Positions 51,616-60,054 of a DNA stretch of 64,000 bases are shown piece after piece (the first letter of the stretch is position 1; every line of letters starts with the position of its first letter). The DNA lies in contig NZ_LYPL01000003.1 of the NCBI RefSeq assembly GCF_001662075.1, positions 62,001 to 126,000 on the forward strand. Reading direction: 5' to 3'. Source of the DNA: Rhizobium bangladeshense (GTDB lineage: Bacteria > Pseudomonadota > Alphaproteobacteria > Rhizobiales > Rhizobiaceae). The position numbers and the translations under genes are program-made. The notes beneath the pieces are model-generated. The model was not told the DNA's origin, did not search any database, and saw only the letters and a program-made list of their open reading frames with translations.

Positions 51616-51830
51616 GCCACCTGATCGAAACACGCACCCGCACCCCTGCCCGCCCGAAACGGTCATTCTTTCTGCGCCGCCGCCCGATGGAAAACATCGC
51701 AACCGTGCTGATCGGGCTCGGTTTCCTGATGCTGTTCCAGCCCTTCCTGCTGGTGCTCTACACTTATTCGCTGGTGACCCTGCTCTTGGGTACCGTGATG
51801 TTCATCATCGTTTCGAAGTTCCCGGAGTGA
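51612..51830 (+). CDS. 72-residue membrane protein of the ABC operon (GlpU-like)
   Basis: A short protein with a basic N-terminus (RTRTPARPKRSFFLRRR) and two hydrophobic segments (IATVLIGLGFLMLFQPFL and VTLLLGTVMFIIV). The ATG overlaps the stop of the second permease gene. A small membrane protein in the same place is known in the rhizobial glycerol (glpSTPQUV) operon, where it is called GlpU; its role is unclear. It may be an accessory subunit of the importer. Confidence 0.7.
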   Translation: MSHLIETRTRTPARPKRSFFLRRRPMENIATVLIGLGFLMLFQPFLLVLYTYSLVTLLLGTVMFIIVSKFPE

Positions 51831-51833
51831 ACC

Positions 51834-52931
51834 ATGGCGGACATCCGTATTGAAAATCTCCGCAAGGAATTCGGCAGCTTCGTCGCCGTTCAGGATTCGA
51901 GCTTCACCGTTCATGACGGCGAGTTCCTGGCGCTGCTCGGTCCTTCCGGCTGCGGCAAGACGACGACGCTTCGCATGATCGCCGGCCTCGAGTTGCCCTC
52001 GAGCGGCAAGATCCATCTCGACGGCGAGGACGTCACCTTCAACCGCGCCAGCGCCCGCGACATCGCCTTTGTCTTCCAGCTCTTTGCACTCTACCCGCAT
52101 ATGAATGTGCGCAAAAACATCGGCTTCCCGCTGTTGTCGCAAGGCATGTCGAAGGCCGAGATTCGCCAGCGCGTCGAGGAGACCGCCCGTCTGCTGCAGA
52201 TCGATCATATTCTCAACCGCTCGGTCTCTGGCCTTGCCGGCGGCGACCGGCAGCGCGTGGCGCTTGGCCGCGCCATCGTCCGCCGCCCGAAATGCTTCCT
52301 GATGGACGAGCCGCTCGGCACGCTTGACGCCGAGTTCCGCGAGATCATGGTCCATGAGCTCCGCGAATTGCACAACCGCATCCATGCCACCACCGTCTAC
52401 GTCACCCACGACCAGCACGAGGCGATGGCCATGGCCGACAAGATCGCCGTCATGAACCACGGCGTCATCGAGCAGTTCGGCACGCCGCAGGAGATCTACG
52501 CCAAGCCGGCGACCATGTATGTCGCCGATTTCATCGGCTCGCCGCCGATGAACTTCATGCGCTTCACCTCCGGCCTAAAGAGCGGCGACAGATCCATCCA
52601 GCTCGACGGTGTCAATGTTGCCGTTCCCGAGATTCATCAGGACATGGCCGAGAGCGAACTGGCGCTCGGTGTCAGGCCGGAGCACATCCGCTTCAGCGAC
52701 GCCTCGCGCCTTCGCGGCGCCGTCTACGGCAGCGAATATCTCGGCACCAACCAGGTTGTAGCAGTGGAAACCCCGGGCGGCCTGATCAAGGCCCGCGTTC
52801 CCGCCAACCGCAGCTTCCGGATCGGCGAGACCGTCGGCCTCGAATTCAACCCGGCGAACCTCGCGCTCTTCGACTGCGTCTCGGGCCGCGCGGTGCCATC
52901 CCAGCTCTATCAGGAGACCCGGCATGGCTGA
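51834..52931 (+). CDS. ABC transporter ATPase 1 (MalK-like with TOBE domain)
   Basis: A 365-residue ATPase. Walker A is GPSGCGKTT (residues 36-44) and Walker B CFLMDEPLGTLDAE. The signature motif is SGLAGGDRQRVALG instead of the usual LSGGQ. A C-terminal regulatory (TOBE) domain (residues 240-365, VRPEHIRFSD) is present. The operon encodes a second ATPase, so the importer probably uses an unequal pair as in the glycerol GlpST system. It overlaps the next gene by 8 bp. Confidence 0.9.
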   Translation: MADIRIENLRKEFGSFVAVQDSSFTVHDGEFLALLGPSGCGKTTTLRMIAGLELPSSGKIHLDGEDVTFNRASARDIAFVFQLFALYPHMNVRKNIGFPLLSQGMSKAEIRQRVEETARLLQIDHILNRSVSGLAGGDRQRVALGRAIVRRPKCFLMDEPLGTLDAEFREIMVHELRELHNRIHATTVYVTHDQHEAMAMADKIAVMNHGVIEQFGTPQEIYAKPATMYVADFIGSPPMNFMRFTSGLKSGDRSIQLDGVNVAVPEIHQDMAESELALGVRPEHIRFSDASRLRGAVYGSEYLGTNQVVAVETPGGLIKARVPANRSFRIGETVGLEFNPANLALFDCVSGRAVPSQLYQETRHG

Positions 52932-53931
52932 TGTCGTCCTCAGAAATCTCAGCAAGCGCTTCGGCGACACCCAGGCTCTTGATGAGCTCGATCTTTTTAT
53001 CCGCGACGGCGAATTCGTCGTGCTGCTCGGTCCCACCGGCGCCGGCAAGACCACGACGCTCAGGCTGATCGCCGGCCTCGAAAGGCCCGACAGCGGCCGC
53101 ATCGAGATCGGCGGCCGCAATGTTGCGGCCGAAGCGCCGGCCGGGCGCGACGTCGCCTTCGTCTTCCAGCAATATTCGCTCTATCCGCACATGACAGTCT
53201 ACCAGAATCTCGCCTTCCCGCTGAAGGCACCGGTGCGCATGCTGAGCGCGGAGGAGATCGACCGGCGCGTGCGCGAGGTCGCGCGCATGGTCCGGATCGA
53301 CCACAAGCTGGAAAACCGTTCGACAAGGCTCTCCGGCGGTGAGATGCAGCGTGTCGCGATCGGCCGGGCGCTGGTGCGCCGGCCGGCAATCTATCTGATG
53401 GACGAGCCGCTCTCCTCGCTCGACGCCAAGCTGCGCGCCGAACTGCGCCTGGAGCTGAAGCGCATCCAGAAGGAGCTCGGCTCGACGCTACTCTACGTCA
53501 CCCACGACCAGGTGGAAGCCATGACCATGGCCGACCGCATCGGCATCGTCGCCGAGGGCCGGCTGATGCAGGTGGGAACGCCCCGCGAGATCTACGGCAA
53601 TCCCGCCAACCTGCATGTCGCCGCCCGCCTCGGCCAGCCGCACATCAACCTTCTGCCGGCGGACCTGCTGCCCGGCGGCCGTCCGCCCTCCGGCACCAGA
53701 ACAGTCGGCGCGCGCACCGAACATCTCGATATCGTCGTCGGAAAGGATGCCAATGCCGAGGTCGATTGGATCGAGCATCTCGGCGACCAGAACCATCTGC
53801 ATATCAGGGCGGGCAATCACAAGCTCGTCACACTTGCGGATCCATATCTGGCGATCGCCCCGGGCGACCGGATCAGCCTGACGCTGCGCGATCCGCTTTA
53901 TTTCGATGCGGCTGGACAGCGCCTGTCCTGA
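52924..53931 (+). CDS. ABC transporter ATPase 2 (MalK-like)
   Basis: A 335-residue ATPase. Walker A is GPTGAGKTT, the signature is RLSGGEMQRVAIG and Walker B IYLMDEPLSSLDAK. Its TOBE-type C-terminal domain is shorter than in ATPase 1. It probably forms a heterodimer with ATPase 1. It is followed 49 bp later by the dihydroxyacetone kinase genes. Confidence 0.9.
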   Translation: MADVVLRNLSKRFGDTQALDELDLFIRDGEFVVLLGPTGAGKTTTLRLIAGLERPDSGRIEIGGRNVAAEAPAGRDVAFVFQQYSLYPHMTVYQNLAFPLKAPVRMLSAEEIDRRVREVARMVRIDHKLENRSTRLSGGEMQRVAIGRALVRRPAIYLMDEPLSSLDAKLRAELRLELKRIQKELGSTLLYVTHDQVEAMTMADRIGIVAEGRLMQVGTPREIYGNPANLHVAARLGQPHINLLPADLLPGGRPPSGTRTVGARTEHLDIVVGKDANAEVDWIEHLGDQNHLHIRAGNHKLVTLADPYLAIAPGDRISLTLRDPLYFDAAGQRLS

Positions 53932-53980
53932 CCGGCAAAAAAGATGATGGCATGAAAAACAAACAGACGGGTCTCAATCG

Positions 53981-55621
53981 ATGAAACACTTCTTCAACCG
54001 CAGGGAAACCATCGTCACAGAAGCTCTGGACGGTTTGCTTCTGACGACGAACAGCGGCCGTCTCGCCCGTCTCGACAGCTTTCCCGACATCAAGGTGGTC
54101 CTGCGCGCGGATTGGGACAAGTCCAAGGTGGCGATCATCTCCGGCGGCGGCGCCGGCCATGAACCATCCCATGCCGGCTTTGTTGGTAAGGGCATGCTGA
54201 CGGCGGCCGTCTCCGGCGAAATCTTCGCTTCGCCGAGCGTCGATGCGGTGCTGACGGCGATCCGCGCCGTCACTGGTCCGAAAGGCGCCCTGCTGATCGT
54301 CAAGAACTATACCGGCGACCGCCTGAATTTCGGCCTTGCCGCCGAAAAGGCGCGCGCCGAGGGCTTCGACGTCGAGATGGTCATCGTCGCCGACGACATC
54401 GCCATCCCCGGCATCAGCCAGCCCCGCGGCGTCGCCGGCACGCTGTTCATCCACAAGATCGCGGGCTATCACGCCCAAAGGGGCGAGGACCTGACGACGG
54501 TCGCGGCGCATGCCGCGGCGGCTGCCGGCGACATCGTCTCCCTCGGCATGTCGCTCTCCACCTGCAGCGTGCCCGGACAGGTGCATGAGGATCGCCTCGG
54601 CGCTGATGAAGGTGAACTGGGCCTCGGCATCCATGGCGAACCCGGCGTCGAGCGCATCGCGCTGCAGCCGGTCGCCGATATCGTCGCCACCATGGCGGCG
54701 CGCCTGACTCCAGCCTTGCGCGAGGAGGCAAACCACGCCCTCCTCATCAATAATCTCGGCGCTGTGCCGCCGCTCGAAATGACCGTCATCGCCAAGACAG
54801 TGCTGGCCTCGCCGCTTGGCCGCCACATCAAGCTGATCGTCGGCCCGGCGCCGTTGATGACCGCGCTCAACATGAACGGCTTCTCGCTGTCGTTGATCCG
54901 GCTGGATGCCGCGCGCGAAGCGGCGCTGACGGCAGCGGTCGAGCCACATGCCTGGATGCCGGCCGTCGAACGCCATGAGATTAGGATCATCCCTGCGCCG
55001 AGGACCGCCGCCGGCCTGAACGGCGCGGACACGGCTGGCGAGAACAGCCGCAACCGACGTCTGATCACGGCACTCTGCGAGCATCTGATCGCACAGGAAA
55101 GCGAACTCAACCGGCTGGACGGCCGCGTCGGCGATGGCGATACCGGCTCGACGGTAGCCGCCGGCGCCCGCAGCGTGCTGGCCCGCCTCGATGCGCTGCC
55201 GCTCGACAAACCGGCGGCAACTCTTGCCTCGCTCGGCGATATCCTCGGCACCAGCATGGGCGGATCGAGTGGCGTGCTGCTGTCGATCTTCTTCACCGCC
55301 GCGGCAAAGGCGATGGCTGATAAAGCCGATATTTCAGCGGCTCTTCTTGCCGGGCTCGACAGGATGACGTTCTATGGAGGAGCAGGGGTCGGCGACCGGA
55401 CGATGGTCGATGCGCTGTCGCCTGCCCTGCAGGCGCTCGCCTCAGGCGACATCGCTGCCGCCGCAAGGGCAGCGGCATCAGGCGCGGAGTCGACAAAGAC
55501 AATGACGAAGGCGAGAGCCGGACGCGCCTCCTATGTCGGCGAAAGAGATCTGGCGGGTGTCGCCGATCCCGGCGCGGTCGCGGTTGCCGGCGCTTTCGGC
55601 GTGGCGGCAAGCCTCGCCTGA
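53981..55621 (+). CDS. fused DhaK-DhaL dihydroxyacetone kinase-type enzyme (ATP type)
   Basis: A 546-residue protein. Residues 1-335 are DhaK-like, with IISGGGAGHEPSHAGFVG and the substrate-binding histidine His218 in GIHGEPG, to which the ketone links covalently. Residues 360-546 are DhaL-like, with the ATP site in RVGDGDTGST (near 382-390) and GGSSGVLLS. This fusion uses ATP directly, unlike the split PTS enzymes later in the same operon. Relatives include dihydroxyacetone and erythrulose kinases (DerK, LerK), so the exact ketose is open. Confidence 0.88.
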   Translation: MKHFFNRRETIVTEALDGLLLTTNSGRLARLDSFPDIKVVLRADWDKSKVAIISGGGAGHEPSHAGFVGKGMLTAAVSGEIFASPSVDAVLTAIRAVTGPKGALLIVKNYTGDRLNFGLAAEKARAEGFDVEMVIVADDIAIPGISQPRGVAGTLFIHKIAGYHAQRGEDLTTVAAHAAAAAGDIVSLGMSLSTCSVPGQVHEDRLGADEGELGLGIHGEPGVERIALQPVADIVATMAARLTPALREEANHALLINNLGAVPPLEMTVIAKTVLASPLGRHIKLIVGPAPLMTALNMNGFSLSLIRLDAAREAALTAAVEPHAWMPAVERHEIRIIPAPRTAAGLNGADTAGENSRNRRLITALCEHLIAQESELNRLDGRVGDGDTGSTVAAGARSVLARLDALPLDKPAATLASLGDILGTSMGGSSGVLLSIFFTAAAKAMADKADISAALLAGLDRMTFYGGAGVGDRTMVDALSPALQALASGDIAAAARAAASGAESTKTMTKARAGRASYVGERDLAGVADPGAVAVAGAFGVAASLA

Positions 55622-55671
55622 CCGGGTAGAGTTCGAAGCCCCTAGCGGAGAGGGCGACAGGGAGGAAGGCA

Positions 55672-56286
55672 GTGCAGGCGGAACCGGTGCTTGTGGCGGG
55701 ACTGATCGAAGTGTGCCGCGCGACGATCGCGGAAAACGCCGATCACCTCTGCGCACTCGATCGCGTCATCGGCGATGGCGATCACGGTACCAATATGCGG
55801 CGCGGCTGCGAGGCTGTCAGCGCCGAGGGCGAAAGCCTGTCCAGCCTGCCCTTCCCCGACGCGGTGGAAAAGATCGGCCTGATGCTGGTGATGAATGTCG
55901 GCGGAGCGGCCGGCCCGCTCTACGGCACGCTGCTGATGGAGATCGGCCGCGAGCTGCGCAAGAATGAGGAGAAGGCCGACTTTTCCCCGGTGCTGAAACA
56001 GGCGATTGACGCCGTGGCAAGGCGCGGGCGGTCGCACGCCGGCGACAAGACGCTGCTCGACGTACTCTATCCCGTCCATGAGGCGCTGGCGAAGCAGTCA
56101 CCGCTCAGTGACGTCGCCCGCAAGGCCGAACGGTCCGCCGACAGGACCGCCGCCATGAAGGCGATGCGCGGACGCGCCGCCTTCCTAGGCGAGCGCTCAA
56201 TCGGCCATGTCGATCCCGGTGCATCGAGTTGCGCGCTGCTGACCACGGCGATCTGCCGCTATCTCGGGGAGCACCGCCCCCAATGA
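55672..56286 (+). CDS. dhaL: DhaL, ADP-binding subunit of a PTS-type dihydroxyacetone kinase
   Basis: A 204-residue DhaL. The nucleotide site ALDRVIGDGDHGTNMRRG carries the metal-binding aspartates at residues 30, 35 and 37, and NVGGAAGPLYGTLLMEIG follows. In split enzymes DhaL keeps its ADP bound and receives phosphate from DhaM. It starts with a GTG at 55672, with GGGAGGAAG upstream. The stop overlaps a possible early dhaM ATG. The partner DhaK is the last gene of the operon. Confidence 0.88.
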   Translation: MQAEPVLVAGLIEVCRATIAENADHLCALDRVIGDGDHGTNMRRGCEAVSAEGESLSSLPFPDAVEKIGLMLVMNVGGAAGPLYGTLLMEIGRELRKNEEKADFSPVLKQAIDAVARRGRSHAGDKTLLDVLYPVHEALAKQSPLSDVARKAERSADRTAAMKAMRGRAAFLGERSIGHVDPGASSCALLTTAICRYLGEHRPQ

Positions 56287-56300
56287 ATGAAAGGACCGGC

Positions 56301-56699
56301 ATGAATGGACAGACCGCAAATGTGGGCATTGTGATCGTCTCCCACTCGCCGCTTGTGGCAAGGGGCATCGCCGACATGGTGCGGCAGATGGTCGGCGACT
56401 GCGTGCCGCTCGCCTGGTCGGGCGGCAACGTTCAAGGGGAACTCGGCACCGACGCCGGCGGTATACTGAAGGCGATCGAGACCGCCTGGTCCGATGCCGG
56501 GGTCGCCGTCTTCGTCGACCTCGGCGGCGCCGAGACCAACAGCGAGATGGCGATCGAAATGCTGGGCCTTCCCCGATCGGCCCGTGTCTCCATATGCAAC
56601 GCGCCACTCGTCGAAGGCGCCGTTGTCGCCGCCGCCGAAGCCTCAGGGGGCGCGTCGCTCGCCAGGGTCGTCGCCACAGCCGAGGAACTGTCCCCCTGA
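56301..56699 (+). CDS. dhaM: DhaM, PTS EIIA-like phosphoryl donor
   Basis: A 132-residue protein of the mannose-EIIA fold. The phospho-histidine is His15 in VGIVIVSHSPLVARG. It lacks the fused HPr and EI domains found in enterobacterial DhaM; here those functions are separate genes next door. I chose the ATG at 56301 after AAAGGACCGGC; an ATG at 56283 overlapping the dhaL stop is possible. Its stop overlaps the ptsH start. Confidence 0.88.
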   Translation: MNGQTANVGIVIVSHSPLVARGIADMVRQMVGDCVPLAWSGGNVQGELGTDAGGILKAIETAWSDAGVAVFVDLGGAETNSEMAIEMLGLPRSARVSICNAPLVEGAVVAAAEASGGASLARVVATAEELSP

Positions 56700-57043
56700 T
56701 GACGAATCGATTGCGTATTGAGAAACAGGAGCCTGATCCTTTGCACGTGAATTGTCAGACGGAGGTGGAAGTCAAGCACGGCGTCGGGCTGCATGCCCGC
56801 CCCTCCGTCACCTTCACACGACTTGCGAAGTCGTTCCCCTGTTCGATCGAGATCGCCGTCAACGGCACAGACGTCTGGCTGAACGGCAAGAGCATCATCA
56901 AGGTCATGGGTGCGAGAATCCGTAAGGGCTCGATTCTCAGGATACGGGCGGACGGCATTCTCGCCGAAGAGGCGATCCGCGCGCTCAAGGAACTCATCGA
57001 GCGCAATTTCGATGAGGAAAAGAAGCATGGCAGAACTGCTTAG
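56699..57043 (+). CDS. ptsH: HPr-like phosphocarrier of the operon
   Basis: A 114-residue HPr-fold protein. The phospho-histidine lies in VKHGVGLHARPSVTF (His32), and the regulatory-serine region reads WLNGKSIIKVMG (Ser65). An N-terminal extension of about 16 residues may be absent if the GTG before HVNCQ is used. It overlaps dhaM by one base and Enzyme I by 17 bp. It should carry phosphate from the adjacent Enzyme I to DhaM. Confidence 0.87.
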   Translation: MTNRLRIEKQEPDPLHVNCQTEVEVKHGVGLHARPSVTFTRLAKSFPCSIEIAVNGTDVWLNGKSIIKVMGARIRKGSILRIRADGILAEEAIRALKELIERNFDEEKKHGRTA

Positions 57044-58592
57044 GCTGAAAGCAAAGAGCGCATCCCCGGGCATCGCATCCGGCCCGGCCTTTCTCGCCGA
57101 GGAACCGAACGCTGCTTCCGCGCCGGGAACCGCCGGCGGCTACGGCGCGCTTGAGAAGGCGATCGATGTCTCTATCGGCGAACTCGAGCGCCTCGCCGAG
57201 GGCGCCGACGTCGAAAGCCGTGATATCATCGATTTTCAGATCGAGGTGCTGCGCGATCCAACGATCGCCGAAGCAACAGGCGCGCGCATGCAAGCCGACG
57301 AGAATGTCGTCTTCGCCTGGGTCGCCACGCTCGACGCCTATATCGCCGAACTCGAATCGGCCGACGAGGAACAGATGCGGGCGCGCGCCATCGACATTCT
57401 CGACATCAAGAACCGCGTGCTCGGCGCGCTCTCCGGCGCCCCGGTCGCCGATTTCCCGCCCGGCTCGGTCTTCGTCGGCAAGGACATGGAGCCGAGCCGC
57501 TTCCTCGCTCACGACTGGTCGAAGGGCGGCGGGATCGCGCTGTTTGCAGGCAGCGCCGCCGGCCACGTCGCTTTGCTCGCCCGGGCGAAATCTGTGCCGA
57601 TGGTGGTTGGCACAGGCCGTTTTTCAGCAGCGGACGGCGATCCCGTCGGCGTCGATGGCGACGCCGGCGCTGTCATCCTCGAGGCGGGCGGCATGTTGAT
57701 CCCGCCACTCGCACCGCTCGGCGACACCAAGACCGAAAGCGGAGAGTTGCGCACTGCGGACGGCGTACCGATCCTCATCTCCATCAATATCAACGATCCC
57801 GCCGAGATCGATGCGCTCGATCCCGCAACGGCGGGCGTCGGGCTGATGCGCTCGGAATTTTCAGTCACCTCTATCGCCGATGCCGCCAATGAGGAACGCC
57901 AGCTGGCGATCTATCGCCGCGTGCTGGAGCAGGCGGGCCAAAAGCCAGTAACTATAAGAATGCTGGATATTGGCGGTGACAAGCCGCTGGCCGGCCTCGA
58001 AGATCCGCCGGCTCTCGAGCCGGGCCTGCGCGGCATCCGGCTGCTGCTTGCCCGGCCGGAAATCGCCCGCGTCCAGGCCCGCGCCCTGCTGCGCACCGCC
58101 GTCTTCGGCAAGCTCTCGGTGATGCTGCCGATGGTGACCTTTCCCGAAGAGGTCGACAGGATGCGCCAACTGTTCCGCGAGGAAGCCGAAAAGCTCGGCC
58201 GCCGCGCCCTGCAGCACCGGATGCCGCCGATCGGCATGATGGTGGAAGTGCCGTCGGCCGCGTTGGTGATCGACACCTTCGCATCGGCGGCCTTCTTCTC
58301 ATTCGGAACCAACGACCTCACGCAATATCTCGCCGCCTCCACCCGTGACGGCAACGAGGTCGATACCGGCAAGGCGGCCCCCGCCGTGCTCCGTCTGATC
58401 GAGCAAGCGATAAAACTTGCCGGCGGCAAGCCCGTCAGCATCTGCGGCGACATGGCCGGCGATCCCCGCTATCTCCCGGGGCTGCTTGCCGCCGGCCTCC
58501 GGCATTTTTCCGTGGCGCCGGCCCGCCGTCCCGCGATAAGATCGGCGATCATCGGGCTCAACGCCGATGGCACAAGGGCAGCCGGAGAGTAG
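57027..58592 (+). CDS. ptsI: Enzyme I-type phosphotransferase
   Basis: A 521-residue protein, shorter than the usual 570. The phospho-histidine is His180 (GSAAGHVALLARAKSVPMVVG), the PEP site includes GLMRSEF, MLDIGGDKPLAGL and FSFGTNDLTQYLAASTRDGNEV, and the catalytic cysteine is in VSICGDMAGDP. No GAF domain precedes it, so it is not the nitrogen-PTS PtsP. It takes phosphate from PEP and passes it to the neighbouring HPr. The ATG at 57027 follows GAGGAAAAG. Confidence 0.9.
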   Translation: MAELLRLKAKSASPGIASGPAFLAEEPNAASAPGTAGGYGALEKAIDVSIGELERLAEGADVESRDIIDFQIEVLRDPTIAEATGARMQADENVVFAWVATLDAYIAELESADEEQMRARAIDILDIKNRVLGALSGAPVADFPPGSVFVGKDMEPSRFLAHDWSKGGGIALFAGSAAGHVALLARAKSVPMVVGTGRFSAADGDPVGVDGDAGAVILEAGGMLIPPLAPLGDTKTESGELRTADGVPILISININDPAEIDALDPATAGVGLMRSEFSVTSIADAANEERQLAIYRRVLEQAGQKPVTIRMLDIGGDKPLAGLEDPPALEPGLRGIRLLLARPEIARVQARALLRTAVFGKLSVMLPMVTFPEEVDRMRQLFREEAEKLGRRALQHRMPPIGMMVEVPSAALVIDTFASAAFFSFGTNDLTQYLAASTRDGNEVDTGKAAPAVLRLIEQAIKLAGGKPVSICGDMAGDPRYLPGLLAAGLRHFSVAPARRPAIRSAIIGLNADGTRAAGE

Positions 58593-58593
58593 G

Positions 58594-59007
58594 ATGGCGC
58601 GCGAAGACACCGAAGACGCCATTATTGCCTACAAGTCCATTTTGGCGCAGATCATCGACAACAGGCCTTCGGGCACGCGCCAGCGCCTGGCAACGGCACT
58701 TGGAAAACACCGAAGCTTCGTCACCCAGATCACCAGCCCGACCTATGCGACGCCGCTGCCGGCGCGCCATCTCGCGACGATCGTCCGCGTCTGTCATTTC
58801 AGCGCCAGTGAGGAGGAACGCTTCCTCGAAGCCTATCAGGCCGCCCATCCTGGCAAGCTGCCGGATCTCGGCCACTCCGAGAAATTGCGGTACCTGTCGC
58901 TGATGGTGCCGGATTTCGGCGACGACAGGAAAAACCGCCTGCTGGAAGAGGCGATCTCCGATCTGGTACAGAAGATCGTCGCGATATCGGCGCGGAATGA
59001 CGAGTGA
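58594..59007 (+). CDS. HTH protein inside the DHA kinase operon
   Basis: A 137-residue protein. A Cro/C1-like helix-turn-helix is visible in RQRLATALGKHRSFVTQITS (residues 29-48), followed by a helical part (FLEAYQAAHPGKLP). It begins 2 bp after the Enzyme I stop and is probably the operon regulator, but it is not a DhaR (sigma-54) or DhaS (TetR) type protein, which normally control dha genes. A ribosome site (CGGAGAG) supports the start. Confidence 0.7.
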   Translation: MAREDTEDAIIAYKSILAQIIDNRPSGTRQRLATALGKHRSFVTQITSPTYATPLPARHLATIVRVCHFSASEEERFLEAYQAAHPGKLPDLGHSEKLRYLSLMVPDFGDDRKNRLLEEAISDLVQKIVAISARNDE

Positions 59008-59051
59008 CATGCTTGACGTAACGTAATGCCCTTGGCCTTGGGAGGGGCTTG

Positions 59052-60044
59052 ATGAAGAAGTTCATGAACACTGCGGAAACCATGGTCGCCGAAAGCGTCG
59101 AAGGCTTCGTGCGCGCCCATGAGACTTTCGTGATGTTCGGGCCGGAGCGCAGATTCATCCGCCGCCGCCATCTTACATCGGGCAAGGTGGCGCTCATATC
59201 AGGTGGCGGCGCCGGCCATGAACCGATGCATATCGGCTTCGTCGGCCACGGCATGCTGGACGCCGCCTGTGTCGGCCACATTTTTACCTCGCCGACGCCG
59301 GGCCAGATCATTGCCGCCATCGAAGCAGCCGATACCGGCGCCGGCTGCCTGCTCGTGGTTAAGAATTACGACGGCGATCTGATGAATTTCGAAATGGCGA
59401 TCGAGATGGCTGGCGAGCGCCACCGCCTCGACATGGTCATCGTCAGTGATGATATCGAAACGTCGAGAACAGGCGAAAGCCGAGGCCGTCGCGGCGTCGC
59501 CGGAACGGTGATCGTCGAAAAGATCCTGGGTGCTGCGGCCGAACGCGGCATGCCGCTTGACGAGCTGAAGGAGCTCGGCGAAGGGTTGAACACACGCATC
59601 CGCTCGATGGGGGTGGCGCTGAACGGCGTGACGGTGCCGCAGACCGAGCGCACGACGTTTGCGCTCGAACCCGGCGAGATGGAAATGGGCGTCGGCATCC
59701 ATGGCGAGCCCGGCCATGCCAGGCAGCCCTTCGCTGCCGCCGACGCCATCATCGGCCATCTCTGCAAAACGATCGTCAGTGACATCGCCGTGATGCCGGG
59801 CGCCCGGGCGCTGCTCTTCGTCAACGGCCTCGGCGGCACGCCTCCGGCCGAACTTTACCTCGCCTATAACGGCGCCCGCCGCTTCATCGAGGAGAGCGGC
59901 ATCCCGATCGAGCGCTCGCTTGTTGGAACCTACGTCACTTCCCTCGACATGCAGGGACTGTCCGTTACTCTCGCTTTGCTGACTGACGAGGAGCGCTCGC
60001 TCTGGGACGCGCCGGTGGCAACGGCGGCTTTATATTGGCCGTGA
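59052..60044 (+). CDS. dhaK: DhaK, substrate-binding subunit of a PTS-type dihydroxyacetone kinase
   Basis: A 330-residue DhaK. ALISGGGAGHEPMHIGFVG leads to the substrate site and the catalytic histidine is His217 in VGIHGEPGHARQ. It should pair with the separate DhaL and receive phosphate by EI-HPr-DhaM. It is only distantly similar to the fused DhaK-DhaL earlier in the operon, so their substrates may differ. A TTG three bases upstream is an alternative start; GGAGGGG precedes the ATG. Confidence 0.88.
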   Translation: MKKFMNTAETMVAESVEGFVRAHETFVMFGPERRFIRRRHLTSGKVALISGGGAGHEPMHIGFVGHGMLDAACVGHIFTSPTPGQIIAAIEAADTGAGCLLVVKNYDGDLMNFEMAIEMAGERHRLDMVIVSDDIETSRTGESRGRRGVAGTVIVEKILGAAAERGMPLDELKELGEGLNTRIRSMGVALNGVTVPQTERTTFALEPGEMEMGVGIHGEPGHARQPFAAADAIIGHLCKTIVSDIAVMPGARALLFVNGLGGTPPAELYLAYNGARRFIEESGIPIERSLVGTYVTSLDMQGLSVTLALLTDEERSLWDAPVATAALYWP

Positions 60045-60054
60045 CCGACAGTAT

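Noticed and set aside
53981..60044. Idea that one of the two DhaK-type genes is a dead duplicate
   Set aside because: Both keep the GGGAGHEP segment and the substrate-binding histidine in GIHGEPG, so both look functional.
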